A stretch of DNA of 64,000 nucleotides, from contig NZ_JACARE010000043.1 in assembly GCF_013386765.1 (NCBI RefSeq), forward strand, positions 1 to 64,000, read 5' to 3'. Under the pieces are notes generated by a model that worked only from the letters and a program-made list of their open reading frames with translations, was not told the origin of the DNA and made no database searches. Shown piece by piece: positions 43,959 through 51,685 of this stretch; position 1 is the stretch's first letter, and the number at the start of each line of letters is the position of its first letter. Source of the stretch: Pseudomonas yamanorum (GTDB lineage: Bacteria > Pseudomonadota > Gammaproteobacteria > Pseudomonadales > Pseudomonadaceae). The position numbers were made by a program, and so were the translations under genes.

Positions 43959-44600
43959 TCAGGCGCTGGCGTCAACCATGCCGTGGCGTACCGCCAGCAG
44001 GGTCAATTCAACATCACTGCTGATGGAAAGCTTCTCGAAAATCCGATAACGGTAGGTGTTCACGGTTTTCGGCGACAGGCACAGCTTGTCGGAGATCGAC
44101 TGGACTTTTTGACAGCCGACGATCATCAAGGCGATCTGGATTTCCCGCTCCGACAGCGCGTCGAACGGCGAGTCGCTGGTGGGCTGGAATGACTTGATCG
44201 CCAATTGCTGGGCAATCTGCGGGCTGATGTAGCGTTGGCCGGCAAACACCAGGCGAATGGCCTGGACCATTTCCGCCAGGCCCGCGCCTTTTGTCAGGTA
44301 GCCGGCAGCGCCCGCCTGTAGAAGCCGTGTAGGAAACGGATCTTCCTCACACACGGTGACTACGACGACTTTGATATCCGGATGGCTGCGCAACAACTTC
44401 GTAGTGGCGCCAAGACCGCCGATCCCGGGCATCTTGACGTCCATCAAAACCACGTCGGGCTTCAACTCCCGGGCCTTGATCAGAGATTCCTCCCCTGATT
44501 CGGCCTGGCCGACTACTTGCAGGCCATCGATGTCAGCCAGCATTCGTGTAATGCCTGTACGAACGAGATCATGGTCATCGACTACTAGCACCCTAATCAA
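43959..44600 (-). CDS. gacA: Response regulator GacA
   Basis: GacA is the response regulator of the GacS/GacA system that drives Rsm small RNAs and secondary metabolism. It has 213 residues: a receiver domain with LVVDDHDLVRTG and the phosphorylated Asp 54 in VVLMDVKMPG, and a LuxR-type helix-turn-helix (LSEREIQIALMIVGCQKVQSISDKLCLSPKTVNTYRYRIFEKL). The start is the TTG at 44600 (LIRVLVVDD), preceded by AGGTG; TTG is the known gacA start in fluorescens-group strains. A longer upstream frame is not supported. The gene appears intact, without the truncations often seen in gac mutants. Confidence 0.97.
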   Translation of the reverse strand: MIRVLVVDDHDLVRTGITRMLADIDGLQVVGQAESGEESLIKARELKPDVVLMDVKMPGIGGLGATTKLLRSHPDIKVVVVTVCEEDPFPTRLLQAGAAGYLTKGAGLAEMVQAIRLVFAGQRYISPQIAQQLAIKSFQPTSDSPFDALSEREIQIALMIVGCQKVQSISDKLCLSPKTVNTYRYRIFEKLSISSDVELTLLAVRHGMVDASA

Positions 44601-44751
44601 GCAGACACCTCGCGATATGGTCTTATAGGTTGCTGAACACCTTAGCAAAAAACCAAGGCGCAGACCTAGCTGCAAGCGTCATATATATAGAGTTTCAATG
44701 CACGACAGACCGTCGCCGAGCGGCTGGCGGCTTAGTTTCCTGGGTAAAAGG

Positions 44752-45117
44752 TCAAGAATCCTGGGCCGACGACCTGTTTTTCCCGTTGCTCAAGGTTGAA
44801 TGCTCGGCCAGCGTAGAGGTTAAACGATGGATTGCATCCTGGTCTTCCTTGAACATCGCCCGGTAGTTGCCCAGCACTTTCTCTTCGACCTGACTCAGGT
44901 TTTCAAGTTGAGTCGGCGTTGGTGTGCCGGTCAACACGTACAGGATATCGACACCTCTTTCTGCTACGCGAGACAGGTAATCAGCCTTGGGCGCGCGGCC
45001 GCCATTTTCATATTTACCCTGTGCGTTTGCCTCTACTCCTCCTATTTCACCAAAATTTTTCTGCGACAGGCCGAGCCGCTCTCTTTCTTGCCTTAACCGG
45101 AAACCGATTCCACTCAT
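44752..45117 (-). CDS. XRE-type (phage repressor-like) regulator
   Basis: This 121-residue protein has an N-terminal helix-turn-helix of the lambda-repressor type (IGFRLRQERERLGLSQKNFGEIGGVEANAQGKYENGGRAPKADYLSRVAERGVDILYVLTG), a layout common in prophage C repressors of Pseudomonas, and a short charged C-terminal tail lacking a LexA-like peptidase. ATG 45117 is chosen because the sequence upstream of it is not conserved-looking. It is divergent from a small DNA-binding protein, across a palindromic site. Confidence 0.8.
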   Translation of the reverse strand: MSGIGFRLRQERERLGLSQKNFGEIGGVEANAQGKYENGGRAPKADYLSRVAERGVDILYVLTGTPTPTQLENLSQVEEKVLGNYRAMFKEDQDAIHRLTSTLAEHSTLSNGKNRSSAQDS

Positions 45118-45141
45118 TTGGATGTATGATCCTATTTGGCA

Positions 45142-45155
45142 CACCTCAAGAGGTG
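45142..45155. promoter_or_regulatory. Palindromic operator in phage-type switch region
   Basis: CACCTCAAGAGGTG is a perfect 6-bp inverted repeat with a 2-base spacer in the 81-base gap between the divergent repressor and the small DNA-binding protein gene. It is the likely binding site for the XRE repressor. Confidence 0.55.
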
Positions 45156-45198
45156 ACACACTCATCTCGTTTTACACAAACTTGAACGGTTTTGAACT

Positions 45199-45438
45199 AT
45201 GCCCGGTATTCGCACTGCTGCACAAGCCAAGGCCTGGCTGGAACATCAAGGTAAGTCTGTTCAAGCGTTCGCCCGGGAACATGGCGTGGACCCGGCAACC
45301 ACTTATCAAGTGCTCGCTGGGCGCAAAAAAGGACGGCGCGGAGAAGCCCACAAGGTGGCGGTCCTGTTGGGCATGAAGGACGGCATCATTCCAAATGATG
45401 ATGAAGTCGTGAGGCAAGAGCAGGAAGTCACTCCGTGA
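45199..45438 (+). CDS. Small DNA-binding protein (phage regulatory type)
   Basis: This 79-residue protein is of the Mu-type regulatory group that sits next to phage repressors (GIRTAAQAKAWLEHQGKSVQAFAREHGVDPATTYQVLAGRKKGRRGEAHKVAVLLGM). A helix-turn-helix spans residues 20-45. The gene is divergent from the XRE repressor, as Cro/Ner is from C. No integrase, structural or lysis genes follow in the window, so the pair is an orphan switch. Confidence 0.7.
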   Translation: MPGIRTAAQAKAWLEHQGKSVQAFAREHGVDPATTYQVLAGRKKGRRGEAHKVAVLLGMKDGIIPNDDEVVRQEQEVTP

Positions 45439-45502
45439 AGTCAGTATGCGCTTATTAAAACCACGTGCCTGTTTTCCTGAAATCAGACAAATCCGCACCT
45501 GA

Positions 45503-45937
45503 TCACGGCTGGCAATTGCGCTCCATGCGCCAGAAGCAATCCTCCGCATCCACGATGTCCAGGCCCTTGCGCTGATAGAGCCTTCGCGCCGGGTTGGTCT
45601 TGAAAACGGTCAACCGTAAAAGACCCAGCCCTTCGGCGCGCGCCTTGTACACCATCTGCTCGATGACCCAACCGCCCGCCCCTTGATGACGAAATGCCTC
45701 TAGGATGTGCAATTCGCGGATATACAGCGCCTTGGGGTCACGACTGAGGCTGACAAACCCCAGCACTTCGTTATCGCGGCACACCAGCCAATTCTCCCGA
45801 CCGGCCCAGGCGGTATCGAACCCGGCGTCGGACCACGACAAGTCGTATTGGCGATAGTAGTTGCCCATGGCCTGATGAGTCAGGGTTCGGGCGAACGCCA
45901 GATGTTGGCTGGTTGCGGCCTGCAGTTGAAACGCCAT
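45503..45937 (-). CDS. GNAT-family N-acetyltransferase
   Basis: This 144-residue acetyltransferase starts at ATG 45937, preceded by GGAG. The acetyl-CoA-binding region is ALYIRELHILEAFRHQGAGGWVIEQMVYKA, with the R-x-x-G-x-G/A core (RHQGAG), and the C-terminal part has ARRLYQRKGLDI. The acceptor is unknown. Only 14 bases separate it from the upstream amidohydrolase gene, so the two are probably co-transcribed. Confidence 0.85.
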   Translation of the reverse strand: MAFQLQAATSQHLAFARTLTHQAMGNYYRQYDLSWSDAGFDTAWAGRENWLVCRDNEVLGFVSLSRDPKALYIRELHILEAFRHQGAGGWVIEQMVYKARAEGLGLLRLTVFKTNPARRLYQRKGLDIVDAEDCFWRMERNCQP

Positions 45938-45950
45938 GAGCCTGCGCTCC

Positions 45951-46703
45951 CTAAATCGCCAGCTGTTCCCCGTGCCACTGGCCGGCCGTGTTGCGGCGTG
46001 CAATCACCAGCGTATCGCCCACACCCGGGGCAGCTGTGATCAAACCGCCATCAGCGCCCCAGATTGCGCTGCGCCCGGCGCACGCCCAGCCACCGGTTGG
46101 GCCGCCATGGTTGGCCATCAGCACCACCATGTGATGCTCGGCGGCGTAGCCCTGTAGCACGGTGGTATCAGGAGCGTAGCCGCCTTCGCTGATCAGCACA
46201 CCGGCGGCATAGATATTCGCCCCGGCCTCGGCAGCCTGCCGTGGATGACTGGCATGGGAGAAATCTGCGCATACCGCCAGGGCGATGCGGTCGTCGCCCC
46301 ACTCAAGGGCATCGCCGCCCTGCCCTGCCGCAAACGCCGCCTCTTCGCCGGGATGCAGATGCTGCTTGGTATAGACAGCCACCGAGCCATCCGGCCCCAG
46401 CACCAGCGCGCCGATCAGCACCTCACTGGCCGCCCCCAGGCGAATTGGCATACCCACCACGGCGGTGATGCGCAGCTCGCGGGCCATCTCCCGCAGCGGC
46501 GCCAGCACGCCATCGTCCGGCGCGATCGCCAACCCGGCGGCCAGCGACGGCTCATAGCCGGTCAGGGACAGCTCAGGAAACACCAGCAACTGCACGCCGT
46601 GCTCCGCCGCCTTGCGCATGAATGCCAGGTGACGGGCGATATTGCCCGGCACGTCGCCCGCAATAGAGATGGATTGGGCAGCAGCAATGGTCAAGGCAGT
46701 CAT
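45951..46703 (-). CDS. Carbon-nitrogen hydrolase (nitrilase superfamily)
   Basis: This 250-residue amidase-type enzyme of the nitrilase superfamily starts at ATG 46703 with AGGA upstream. The catalytic triad is visible: Glu in VFPELSLTGYE, Lys in YTKQHLHPGE and Cys in ALAVCADFSH. Such proteins hydrolyse omega-amides, carbamoyl groups or related amides in the cytosol. It is followed by the GNAT acetyltransferase gene. Nothing in the neighbourhood fixes the substrate. Confidence 0.85.
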   Translation of the reverse strand: MTALTIAAAQSISIAGDVPGNIARHLAFMRKAAEHGVQLLVFPELSLTGYEPSLAAGLAIAPDDGVLAPLREMARELRITAVVGMPIRLGAASEVLIGALVLGPDGSVAVYTKQHLHPGEEAAFAAGQGGDALEWGDDRIALAVCADFSHASHPRQAAEAGANIYAAGVLISEGGYAPDTTVLQGYAAEHHMVVLMANHGGPTGGWACAGRSAIWGADGGLITAAPGVGDTLVIARRNTAGQWHGEQLAI

Positions 46704-46849
46704 GGTCGCATCCTGGCAATCATTGGGAAGTCCGTGCAGCATATCGACACTTGGGTCATAGCCGTAAGTACCCAGCCGCGATAGAAATTACTGATTGAAT
46801 CCACCCGCTCGCCTCAGTTAAGCTCCCTCCCATAATTTGGAGAAACACC

Positions 46850-46984
46850 ATGTTGCAACTCACCCACACTCAGGTTTGCCCTGCTGCCAGCGCCCAGCGC
46901 TCGGTCGTGGCTACCCGTGTGAGCGGTTTGAGCGCACTGGTCAGCTTTTATTTTGGGTATTGGTTTAGCCACTGGCGCGCCTGA
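46850..46984 (+). CDS. Aromatic-amino-acid leader peptide
   Basis: This 44-residue ORF has GGAG eight bases before its ATG. Near its end, residues 33-42 read FYFGYWFSHW: seven of ten are aromatic (three Phe, two Tyr, two Trp). A strong terminator begins 50 bases after its stop, and a DAHP synthase gene follows. This is the structure of a transcription attenuator: slow translation of the aromatic codons when charged tRNA is scarce would favour an antiterminator. A possible alternative pairing is GGGGT (47012-47016) with ACCCC (47036-47040), which would occupy the left arm of the terminator. Not every pairing was tested. Confidence 0.75.
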   Translation: MLQLTHTQVCPAASAQRSVVATRVSGLSALVSFYFGYWFSHWRA

Positions 46985-47034
46985 TACCTGAAATCGGCGC
47001 CCACTACTCAAGGGGTCGCCTACCAGAGAAATCT

Positions 47035-47072
47035 AACCCCCGGTCGGCTCCCCGACCGGGGGTTTTGTTTTT
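47035..47072 (+). terminator. Attenuator terminator before DAHP synthase
   Basis: Stem AACCCCCGGTCGG / CCGACCGGGGGTT (47035-47047, 47052-47064) with a four-base loop is followed by TTTTGTTTTTT. It is a strong Rho-independent terminator placed between the leader peptide and the DAHP synthase gene, so it must be bypassed for the gene to be expressed from the upstream promoter. Confidence 0.9.
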
Positions 47073-47122
47073 TCAGCCCTTATTACTTTTGCCACACACC
47101 GAACACTTAAAGGACTCACGAC

Positions 47123-47275
47123 ATGAACTACGCCACCTATTACCGCTACGACACCTCCACCGCCTGGCGATTTAGCAAGCTCCGTTCGGGACAGCCTGCC
47201 GCCTCCGATCGGTCACCTATTGGTGGCAAGCCAACACACGTAGCCAATACGGCCAATTGTCGAACACCCCAGTAG
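47123..47275 (+). CDS. Tyr-rich small ORF before DAHP synthase
   Basis: A 50-codon frame from ATG 47123, with AAAGGACT upstream, begins MNYATYYRYDTSTAWRF. Four Tyr fall in its first nine residues, and Trp and Phe follow. It ends at TAG 47273, 47 bases before the DAHP synthase ATG. The good ribosome binding site and aromatic start suggest a second leader or a small translated regulator, but coding potential beyond the first 17 residues is not obvious. It could also be a chance frame. Confidence 0.5.
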   Translation: MNYATYYRYDTSTAWRFSKLRSGQPAASDRSPIGGKPTHVANTANCRTPQ

Positions 47276-47322
47276 GGCAGAGCGTGCGGGAACAGCCCGC
47301 CGCTTGCCCAGGAAGCCCGAAT

Positions 47323-48405
47323 ATGAACTCCTCGATCGCCGCTCTGCCTGTTTCTACCCTGTCCTGCGCCAATGAAGCGCTGACCCAGCGTTTGCCCAGT
47401 TCCCTTGAGCTCAAGCACCAACTGCCCCTGAGCCCGTTCCTCAACGAACAGATCCACGCCCATCGCCAAGCCGTGCGCGCCATCCTCAAGGGTGAAGACT
47501 CACGCCTGCTGGTGATCGTCGGCCCCTGCTCGATCCACGACCCGGAATCGGCCATGGACTACGCGCGCAACCTGAAGAAACTGGCCCATGAAGTCAGTGA
47601 CCAGATGCTGCTGGTAATCCGCGCCTACGTCGAAAAACCCCGCACCACCATCGGTTGGAAAGGCCTGGCCTACGACCCGCGCCTGGACGGCAGCGACGAC
47701 ATGGCCGCCGGCCTGAGCCTGTCCCGGGAACTGATGCGCGAAATGCTGCGCCTGGGTTTGCCGGTCGCCACCGAACTGCTGCAACCCATGGCTGCCGGCT
47801 ACTTCGATGACCTGCTGAGCTGGGTCGCGATTGGCGCACGTACCACCGAATCGCAGATCCACCGCGAAATGGCCAGCGGCCTGGGCATGCCCGTGGGCTT
47901 CAAGAACGGCACCGACGGCGGCGTCGCCATCGCCTGTGATGCCATGCGCTCCGCGGCTCACCCACACCGCCACTTTGGTGTCGACAGCCAGGGCCATCCG
48001 GCGATCATTCAGACCCCCGGCAACCCCGACACGCACCTGGTGTTGCGCGGCGGCCACCGTGGGCCGAACTACGATCGCCAGAGCGTGGCCCAGGTTCACG
48101 CCGACCTGGCCAAGAGCAAAGTCGCGCCACGGATCATGGTCGATTGCAGCCACGCCAACAGCGGCAAAGACCCGCTGCGCCAACCGGCGGTGTTCAACGA
48201 TGTGCTGGAGCAGCGCTTGCAGGGCGACACGTCGCTGATCGGCATGATGATCGAAAGCCACCTGTTCGAAGGCTGCCAGCCGCTCGGCCCGTCGATGAAA
48301 TACGGCGTGTCGATCACCGATGGCTGCCTGGGCTGGGACGGTACCGAGCAGTTGCTGCGCAGCGCTGCCGAGCGCTTGCGGGCACACAACCCCGGCGGAC
48401 AATGA
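47323..48405 (+). CDS. aroF: 3-deoxy-7-phosphoheptulonate (DAHP) synthase, class I
   Basis: This enzyme condenses PEP and erythrose 4-phosphate to DAHP, the first step of the shikimate pathway. The 360-residue protein starts at ATG 47323 (MNSSIAALPVS) after AGGA; an earlier frame through the leader is not used. Class I AroFGH motifs are present: LVIVGPCSIHDPESAMDYA, RAYVEKPRTTIGWKG, ATELLQPMAAGYFDD, WVAIGARTTESQIHRE, GFKNGTDGG and IMVDCSHANSGKDP. The aromatic attenuator in front fits the pathway end products. Which of the Tyr-, Phe- or Trp-regulated isozymes it is cannot be read, and the symbol is a family-level choice. Confidence 0.92.
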   Translation: MNSSIAALPVSTLSCANEALTQRLPSSLELKHQLPLSPFLNEQIHAHRQAVRAILKGEDSRLLVIVGPCSIHDPESAMDYARNLKKLAHEVSDQMLLVIRAYVEKPRTTIGWKGLAYDPRLDGSDDMAAGLSLSRELMREMLRLGLPVATELLQPMAAGYFDDLLSWVAIGARTTESQIHREMASGLGMPVGFKNGTDGGVAIACDAMRSAAHPHRHFGVDSQGHPAIIQTPGNPDTHLVLRGGHRGPNYDRQSVAQVHADLAKSKVAPRIMVDCSHANSGKDPLRQPAVFNDVLEQRLQGDTSLIGMMIESHLFEGCQPLGPSMKYGVSITDGCLGWDGTEQLLRSAAERLRAHNPGGQ

Positions 48406-48413
48406 GGATCAAA

Positions 48414-48504
48414 TGTGGGAGCTGGCTTGCCTGCGATAGCGGTGTATCAGTGAACTAATAGGCTGACTGATGCACCGCCATCGCGGGCAAGCCCGACTCC
48501 CACA
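48414..48504. repeat. REPIN (pair of REP palindromes)
   Basis: Two imperfect inverted REP units, TGTGGGAGCTGGCTTGCC at the left and the complementary GGGCAAGCCCGACTCCCACA at the right, are separated by about 50 bases, with inner arms GCGATAGCGGTG / CACCGCCATCGC. This is the dispersed REPIN of fluorescens-group Pseudomonas. It lies just after the DAHP synthase gene, before the convergent oxidoreductase gene. Confidence 0.85.
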
Positions 48505-48521
48505 GTGGATCTTCACTGAGT

Positions 48522-49223
48522 TCAAGGCAGTGGATACAGCCCCTCATCAAACTGCGCCAACTTGGGAAACACCAACGGCTGGTCATCCGCCAGCCGTTCC
48601 AGCCGCCGCTGGTAACTTTGCAGAAACTCCTCCCGGGCCTCGGCGCTGATATACGGCACATGCCACGCCACAAACGGCTCCAGCACCTCAAACCCGACAT
48701 ACGCCAGCGTGCCCCGCAGAATCGGCCGCAGCATATCTTCCAGCGGTCCATGAATCGCCCCCTCGCCAAACATATGCTCGCGCCCGCCGAGGGTGACCGT
48801 GACCAGCGCCTTCTTGCCGGCGAGCCCGCCCTGATCATAAAAGCGCTTGCCGCCATAGCACACGCCCGACACCAGCACCCGGTCAATCCAGCCCTTGAGC
48901 ATGGCCGGCGCCGAGAACCAGAAGATCGGGAAGTTGAGGATCAGCAAATCGGCCCACAGCAGCTTGTCCAACTCCTGCTGGATATCCGGCGCGATGGATT
49001 GGCTTTTCACCCCCAGTCGCTGCTCCAGCGCATACACCAGGTACTCGGGATTCTCCCGCGCGGTGAAGTCCGAGGCACTGGCCACCGGGTTCCAGTTCAT
49101 CGCATAAAGATCGCTGACCTGCACCTCATGCCCCTGCGCCTGCAGGGTGGAAATCGCCTGGTCGCGCAAGGCCGCGGTAAACGACTGCGGCTCGGGATGG
49201 GCGTGGACAATCAACACCTTCAT
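48522..49223 (-). CDS. NAD(P)H-dependent (quinone) oxidoreductase, flavodoxin fold
   Basis: This 233-residue protein of the flavodoxin_2 family (NQO/KefF/MdaB type) binds FAD or FMN and reduces quinones or similar acceptors. Features are MKVLIVHAHPEPQSF, ADLLILNFPIFWFSAPAMLKGWIDRVL and VTVTLGGREHMFG. The ATG 49223 follows GGAG and lies nine bases after the stop of the ABC ATPase gene, so it closes the transporter operon. The reason for an oxidoreductase there is unclear; it may act on the imported compound. Confidence 0.85.
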   Translation of the reverse strand: MKVLIVHAHPEPQSFTAALRDQAISTLQAQGHEVQVSDLYAMNWNPVASASDFTARENPEYLVYALEQRLGVKSQSIAPDIQQELDKLLWADLLILNFPIFWFSAPAMLKGWIDRVLVSGVCYGGKRFYDQGGLAGKKALVTVTLGGREHMFGEGAIHGPLEDMLRPILRGTLAYVGFEVLEPFVAWHVPYISAEAREEFLQSYQRRLERLADDQPLVFPKLAQFDEGLYPLP

Positions 49224-49232
49224 AAAAACTCC

Positions 49233-50852
49233 TCAGGAAGTAAGCGCGGCCCGTTCGGCCAGCAAATGGTCGAGCCAGTCGGGGTCCATTTCCGGCTCCG
49301 ATGAAAACAGCAGGCCGGTGTAATCCTGATACGGCGGGGTGAAGATCGCGCTGCGGCTGCCCTGGTCCACCACCCTGCCCCGCTGCATCACCACCACTTC
49401 ATCGGCGATGGCGCGCACCGTGGCCACGTCGTGGGTGATAAACAGATAGGCCACGCCCAACTGCTGCTGGATACGGTTGAGCAGCTTCAGCACGCCTTCG
49501 GCCACCAGTTGGTCCAGGGCCGAGGTCACTTCGTCGCAGATAATCAGTTGAGGGTCAGCCGCCAGGGCGCGGGCGATGCAAATCCGCTGTTTCTGGCCGC
49601 CGGACAGTTCACGGGGCTGACGCTCCATGAAGGTGGCCGGGTCCAGTTCGATCATCTCCAGCAACTCGGCGACCCGGGCGCGCATGGCTTTGCCCTTGAG
49701 ACCGAGGTAGAAGGTCAGCGGCCGACCGATGATGTCGACGATGCGCTGGCGCGGATTCAGGGCCGTGTCGGGGATCTGGTAGATCATCTGGATCCGCCGC
49801 AATTGCTCCTTGCTGCGCCGCCGGAAGTCCGCCGGTAACGCTTCACCGTCATACAACACCTGCCCCGCCGTGGCCGGCAGCAATCCGGTGATCAGCCGCG
49901 CCGTGGAGCTTTTGCCGCTGCCGGACTCCCCGATCACCGCCAGCGTCTGGCCGCGATACAGGCTCATCGACACGTCGTGCAGCACCGGCTGATGCCCGTA
50001 GCTGGCACACACCTGGCGCACTTCCAGCAGCGGCACTTGCTGCTGCGGACAGGCCTTGGGCTCGGTGCGAAAGCTGCGCACCGCCCACAGGGATTTGGTG
50101 TAGTCCTGCTGCGGTGCGCTGAGCATGGTGCGGGTCTCGGCCTCTTCCACCAGCTTGCCGTGACGCAGCACCATGATACGGTCGGCCATTTGCGCGACCA
50201 CCGCCAGGTCATGGCTGATATACAGCGCGGCGCTGCCGAAGGTTTTTATCGCATCACGAATCGCCGCCAGCACTTCGATCTGGGTGGTGACGTCGAGAGC
50301 GGTGGTGGGTTCATCGAAGATGATCAGGTCAGGGTGACAGGCCATCGCCATGGCGGTCATCACCCGTTGCAGTTGCCCGCCGGACACCTGGTGCGGATAA
50401 CGTTGGCCGATGGTTTCCGGATTCGGCAGGCGCAGCACACGGTACAACTCCACCGCCTCGCGTTCGGCCTGGGCACGGCTGATGCCGCCGTTGATCACGG
50501 CAGTTTCCACATGCTGGTCAATCAGCCGGTGCGCCGGGTTGAACGACGCGGCAGCGCTTTGCGCAACATAGGCAATGCGCAGGCCGCGCAGCTTGCGCAA
50601 GGCTTCGGGCTTGGCCTGCAACAGCTGGATGCCGTCAAAGCACACCGAGCCCCCGGTGATGCGGCAACCATCGCGGGCAAAGCCCATGGCTGCCAGGCCA
50701 AGCGTTGACTTACCCGCGCCAGACTCACCAATCAGCCCCAACACCTCGCCCCGTTGCAAGGTCAGGTCGATGCCCTTGATCAGCGGATGCCAGGCGTCCT
50801 CGTAATGCCCTTCAATCTGCAGGTTGCGGATTTCCAGCAGTGGCTTGTCCAT
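49233..50852 (-). CDS. Peptide/nickel-type ABC transporter, fused dual ATPase
   Basis: One 539-residue protein carries both ATPase domains of a DppD/DppF-type importer. The first half has Walker A GESGAGKS, signature VSGGQLQR and Walker B LIIFDEPTTALD. The second half has GESGSGKS, LSGGQKQR and LIICDEVTSALD. Each is followed by the peptide-importer C-terminal extension. The ATG 50852 has GGAG upstream and is two bases after the permease stop. Cargo of the group includes oligopeptides, opines and nickel complexes; here it is probably the substrate of the adjacent catabolic genes. Confidence 0.92.
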   Translation of the reverse strand: MDKPLLEIRNLQIEGHYEDAWHPLIKGIDLTLQRGEVLGLIGESGAGKSTLGLAAMGFARDGCRITGGSVCFDGIQLLQAKPEALRKLRGLRIAYVAQSAAASFNPAHRLIDQHVETAVINGGISRAQAEREAVELYRVLRLPNPETIGQRYPHQVSGGQLQRVMTAMAMACHPDLIIFDEPTTALDVTTQIEVLAAIRDAIKTFGSAALYISHDLAVVAQMADRIMVLRHGKLVEEAETRTMLSAPQQDYTKSLWAVRSFRTEPKACPQQQVPLLEVRQVCASYGHQPVLHDVSMSLYRGQTLAVIGESGSGKSSTARLITGLLPATAGQVLYDGEALPADFRRRSKEQLRRIQMIYQIPDTALNPRQRIVDIIGRPLTFYLGLKGKAMRARVAELLEMIELDPATFMERQPRELSGGQKQRICIARALAADPQLIICDEVTSALDQLVAEGVLKLLNRIQQQLGVAYLFITHDVATVRAIADEVVVMQRGRVVDQGSRSAIFTPPYQDYTGLLFSSEPEMDPDWLDHLLAERAALTS

Positions 50853-50854
50853 CC

Positions 50855-51682
50855 TCAACACTCCTTCAGGCCGCTGGATTTGTGCAGCATCCAGTCGACG
50901 ACAAAATTCACGCTGACGGTGATCAGCGCCACCGCCAGGGCCGGCAGCAACGGGCTGATGTCGCCGAAGGTAATCAGCACCGCGTTGTCGCGGACCATGC
51001 TGCCCCAATCGGCGGTGGGCGGTTGAATCCCCAGGCCAAGGAACGACAGCGCGCTGATAAACAGGAACACGAAACAGAACCGCAGACCGAACTCGGCAAT
51101 CAACGGCGCCGCGGCGTTGGGCAACACTTCGCGGGTGACCAGCCACCACAGCCCTTCCCCGCGCAGCCGCGCGGCTTCGACGAAATCCTGCACCACCACG
51201 GTCATCGCCACGGCCCGTGACAGGCGAAACACCCGGGTCGAATCCAGCAGGGCAATCACCAGCACCAGCGAAGTGGCATTGGTGCCCACCACGCTGAGAA
51301 TCAACAAGGCGAAGATCAGTTGCGGGATCGCCATCAGGATGTCCACCACCCGCGACAATCCCTGGTCGACCCAGCCACCCTTGATCGCCGCAACCAGGCC
51401 ACTCAAGCCCCCCAGCAAAAACGCCAGCACCGTGGTCAGGAACGCGATGCCCAGGGTGTTGCGCGCGCCATACACCAGGCGGCTGAACATATCCCGCCCG
51501 AGGTTATCGGTGCCCAGCAAAAACTGGCCGCTCCAGGGCGCAAACCCGTCGCCCACCACCTGGGTTTCCCCATAAGGCGCGAGCACCGGTGCAAACAGCG
51601 CCACCAGCACATACAGCACGATAATCAGCAGGCCGAACTTCGCGCTCAATGGCGCCCGGGCCAGTTGTGTGAGAAGGCTCAT
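50855..51682 (-). CDS. ABC transporter permease (DppC type)
   Basis: This inner-membrane permease has 275 residues and about six hydrophobic segments (LIIVLYVLVALFAPVLAPYG; LIFALLILSVVGTNA). The coupling motif region reads EAARLRGEGLWWLVTREVLPNAAAPLIAEFGLR, with the EAAR...G...P core of the family. It follows the first permease gene with a three-base gap and precedes the fused ATPase gene by two bases. Confidence 0.92.
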   Translation of the reverse strand: MSLLTQLARAPLSAKFGLLIIVLYVLVALFAPVLAPYGETQVVGDGFAPWSGQFLLGTDNLGRDMFSRLVYGARNTLGIAFLTTVLAFLLGGLSGLVAAIKGGWVDQGLSRVVDILMAIPQLIFALLILSVVGTNATSLVLVIALLDSTRVFRLSRAVAMTVVVQDFVEAARLRGEGLWWLVTREVLPNAAAPLIAEFGLRFCFVFLFISALSFLGLGIQPPTADWGSMVRDNAVLITFGDISPLLPALAVALITVSVNFVVDWMLHKSSGLKEC

Positions 51683-51685
51683 GGA

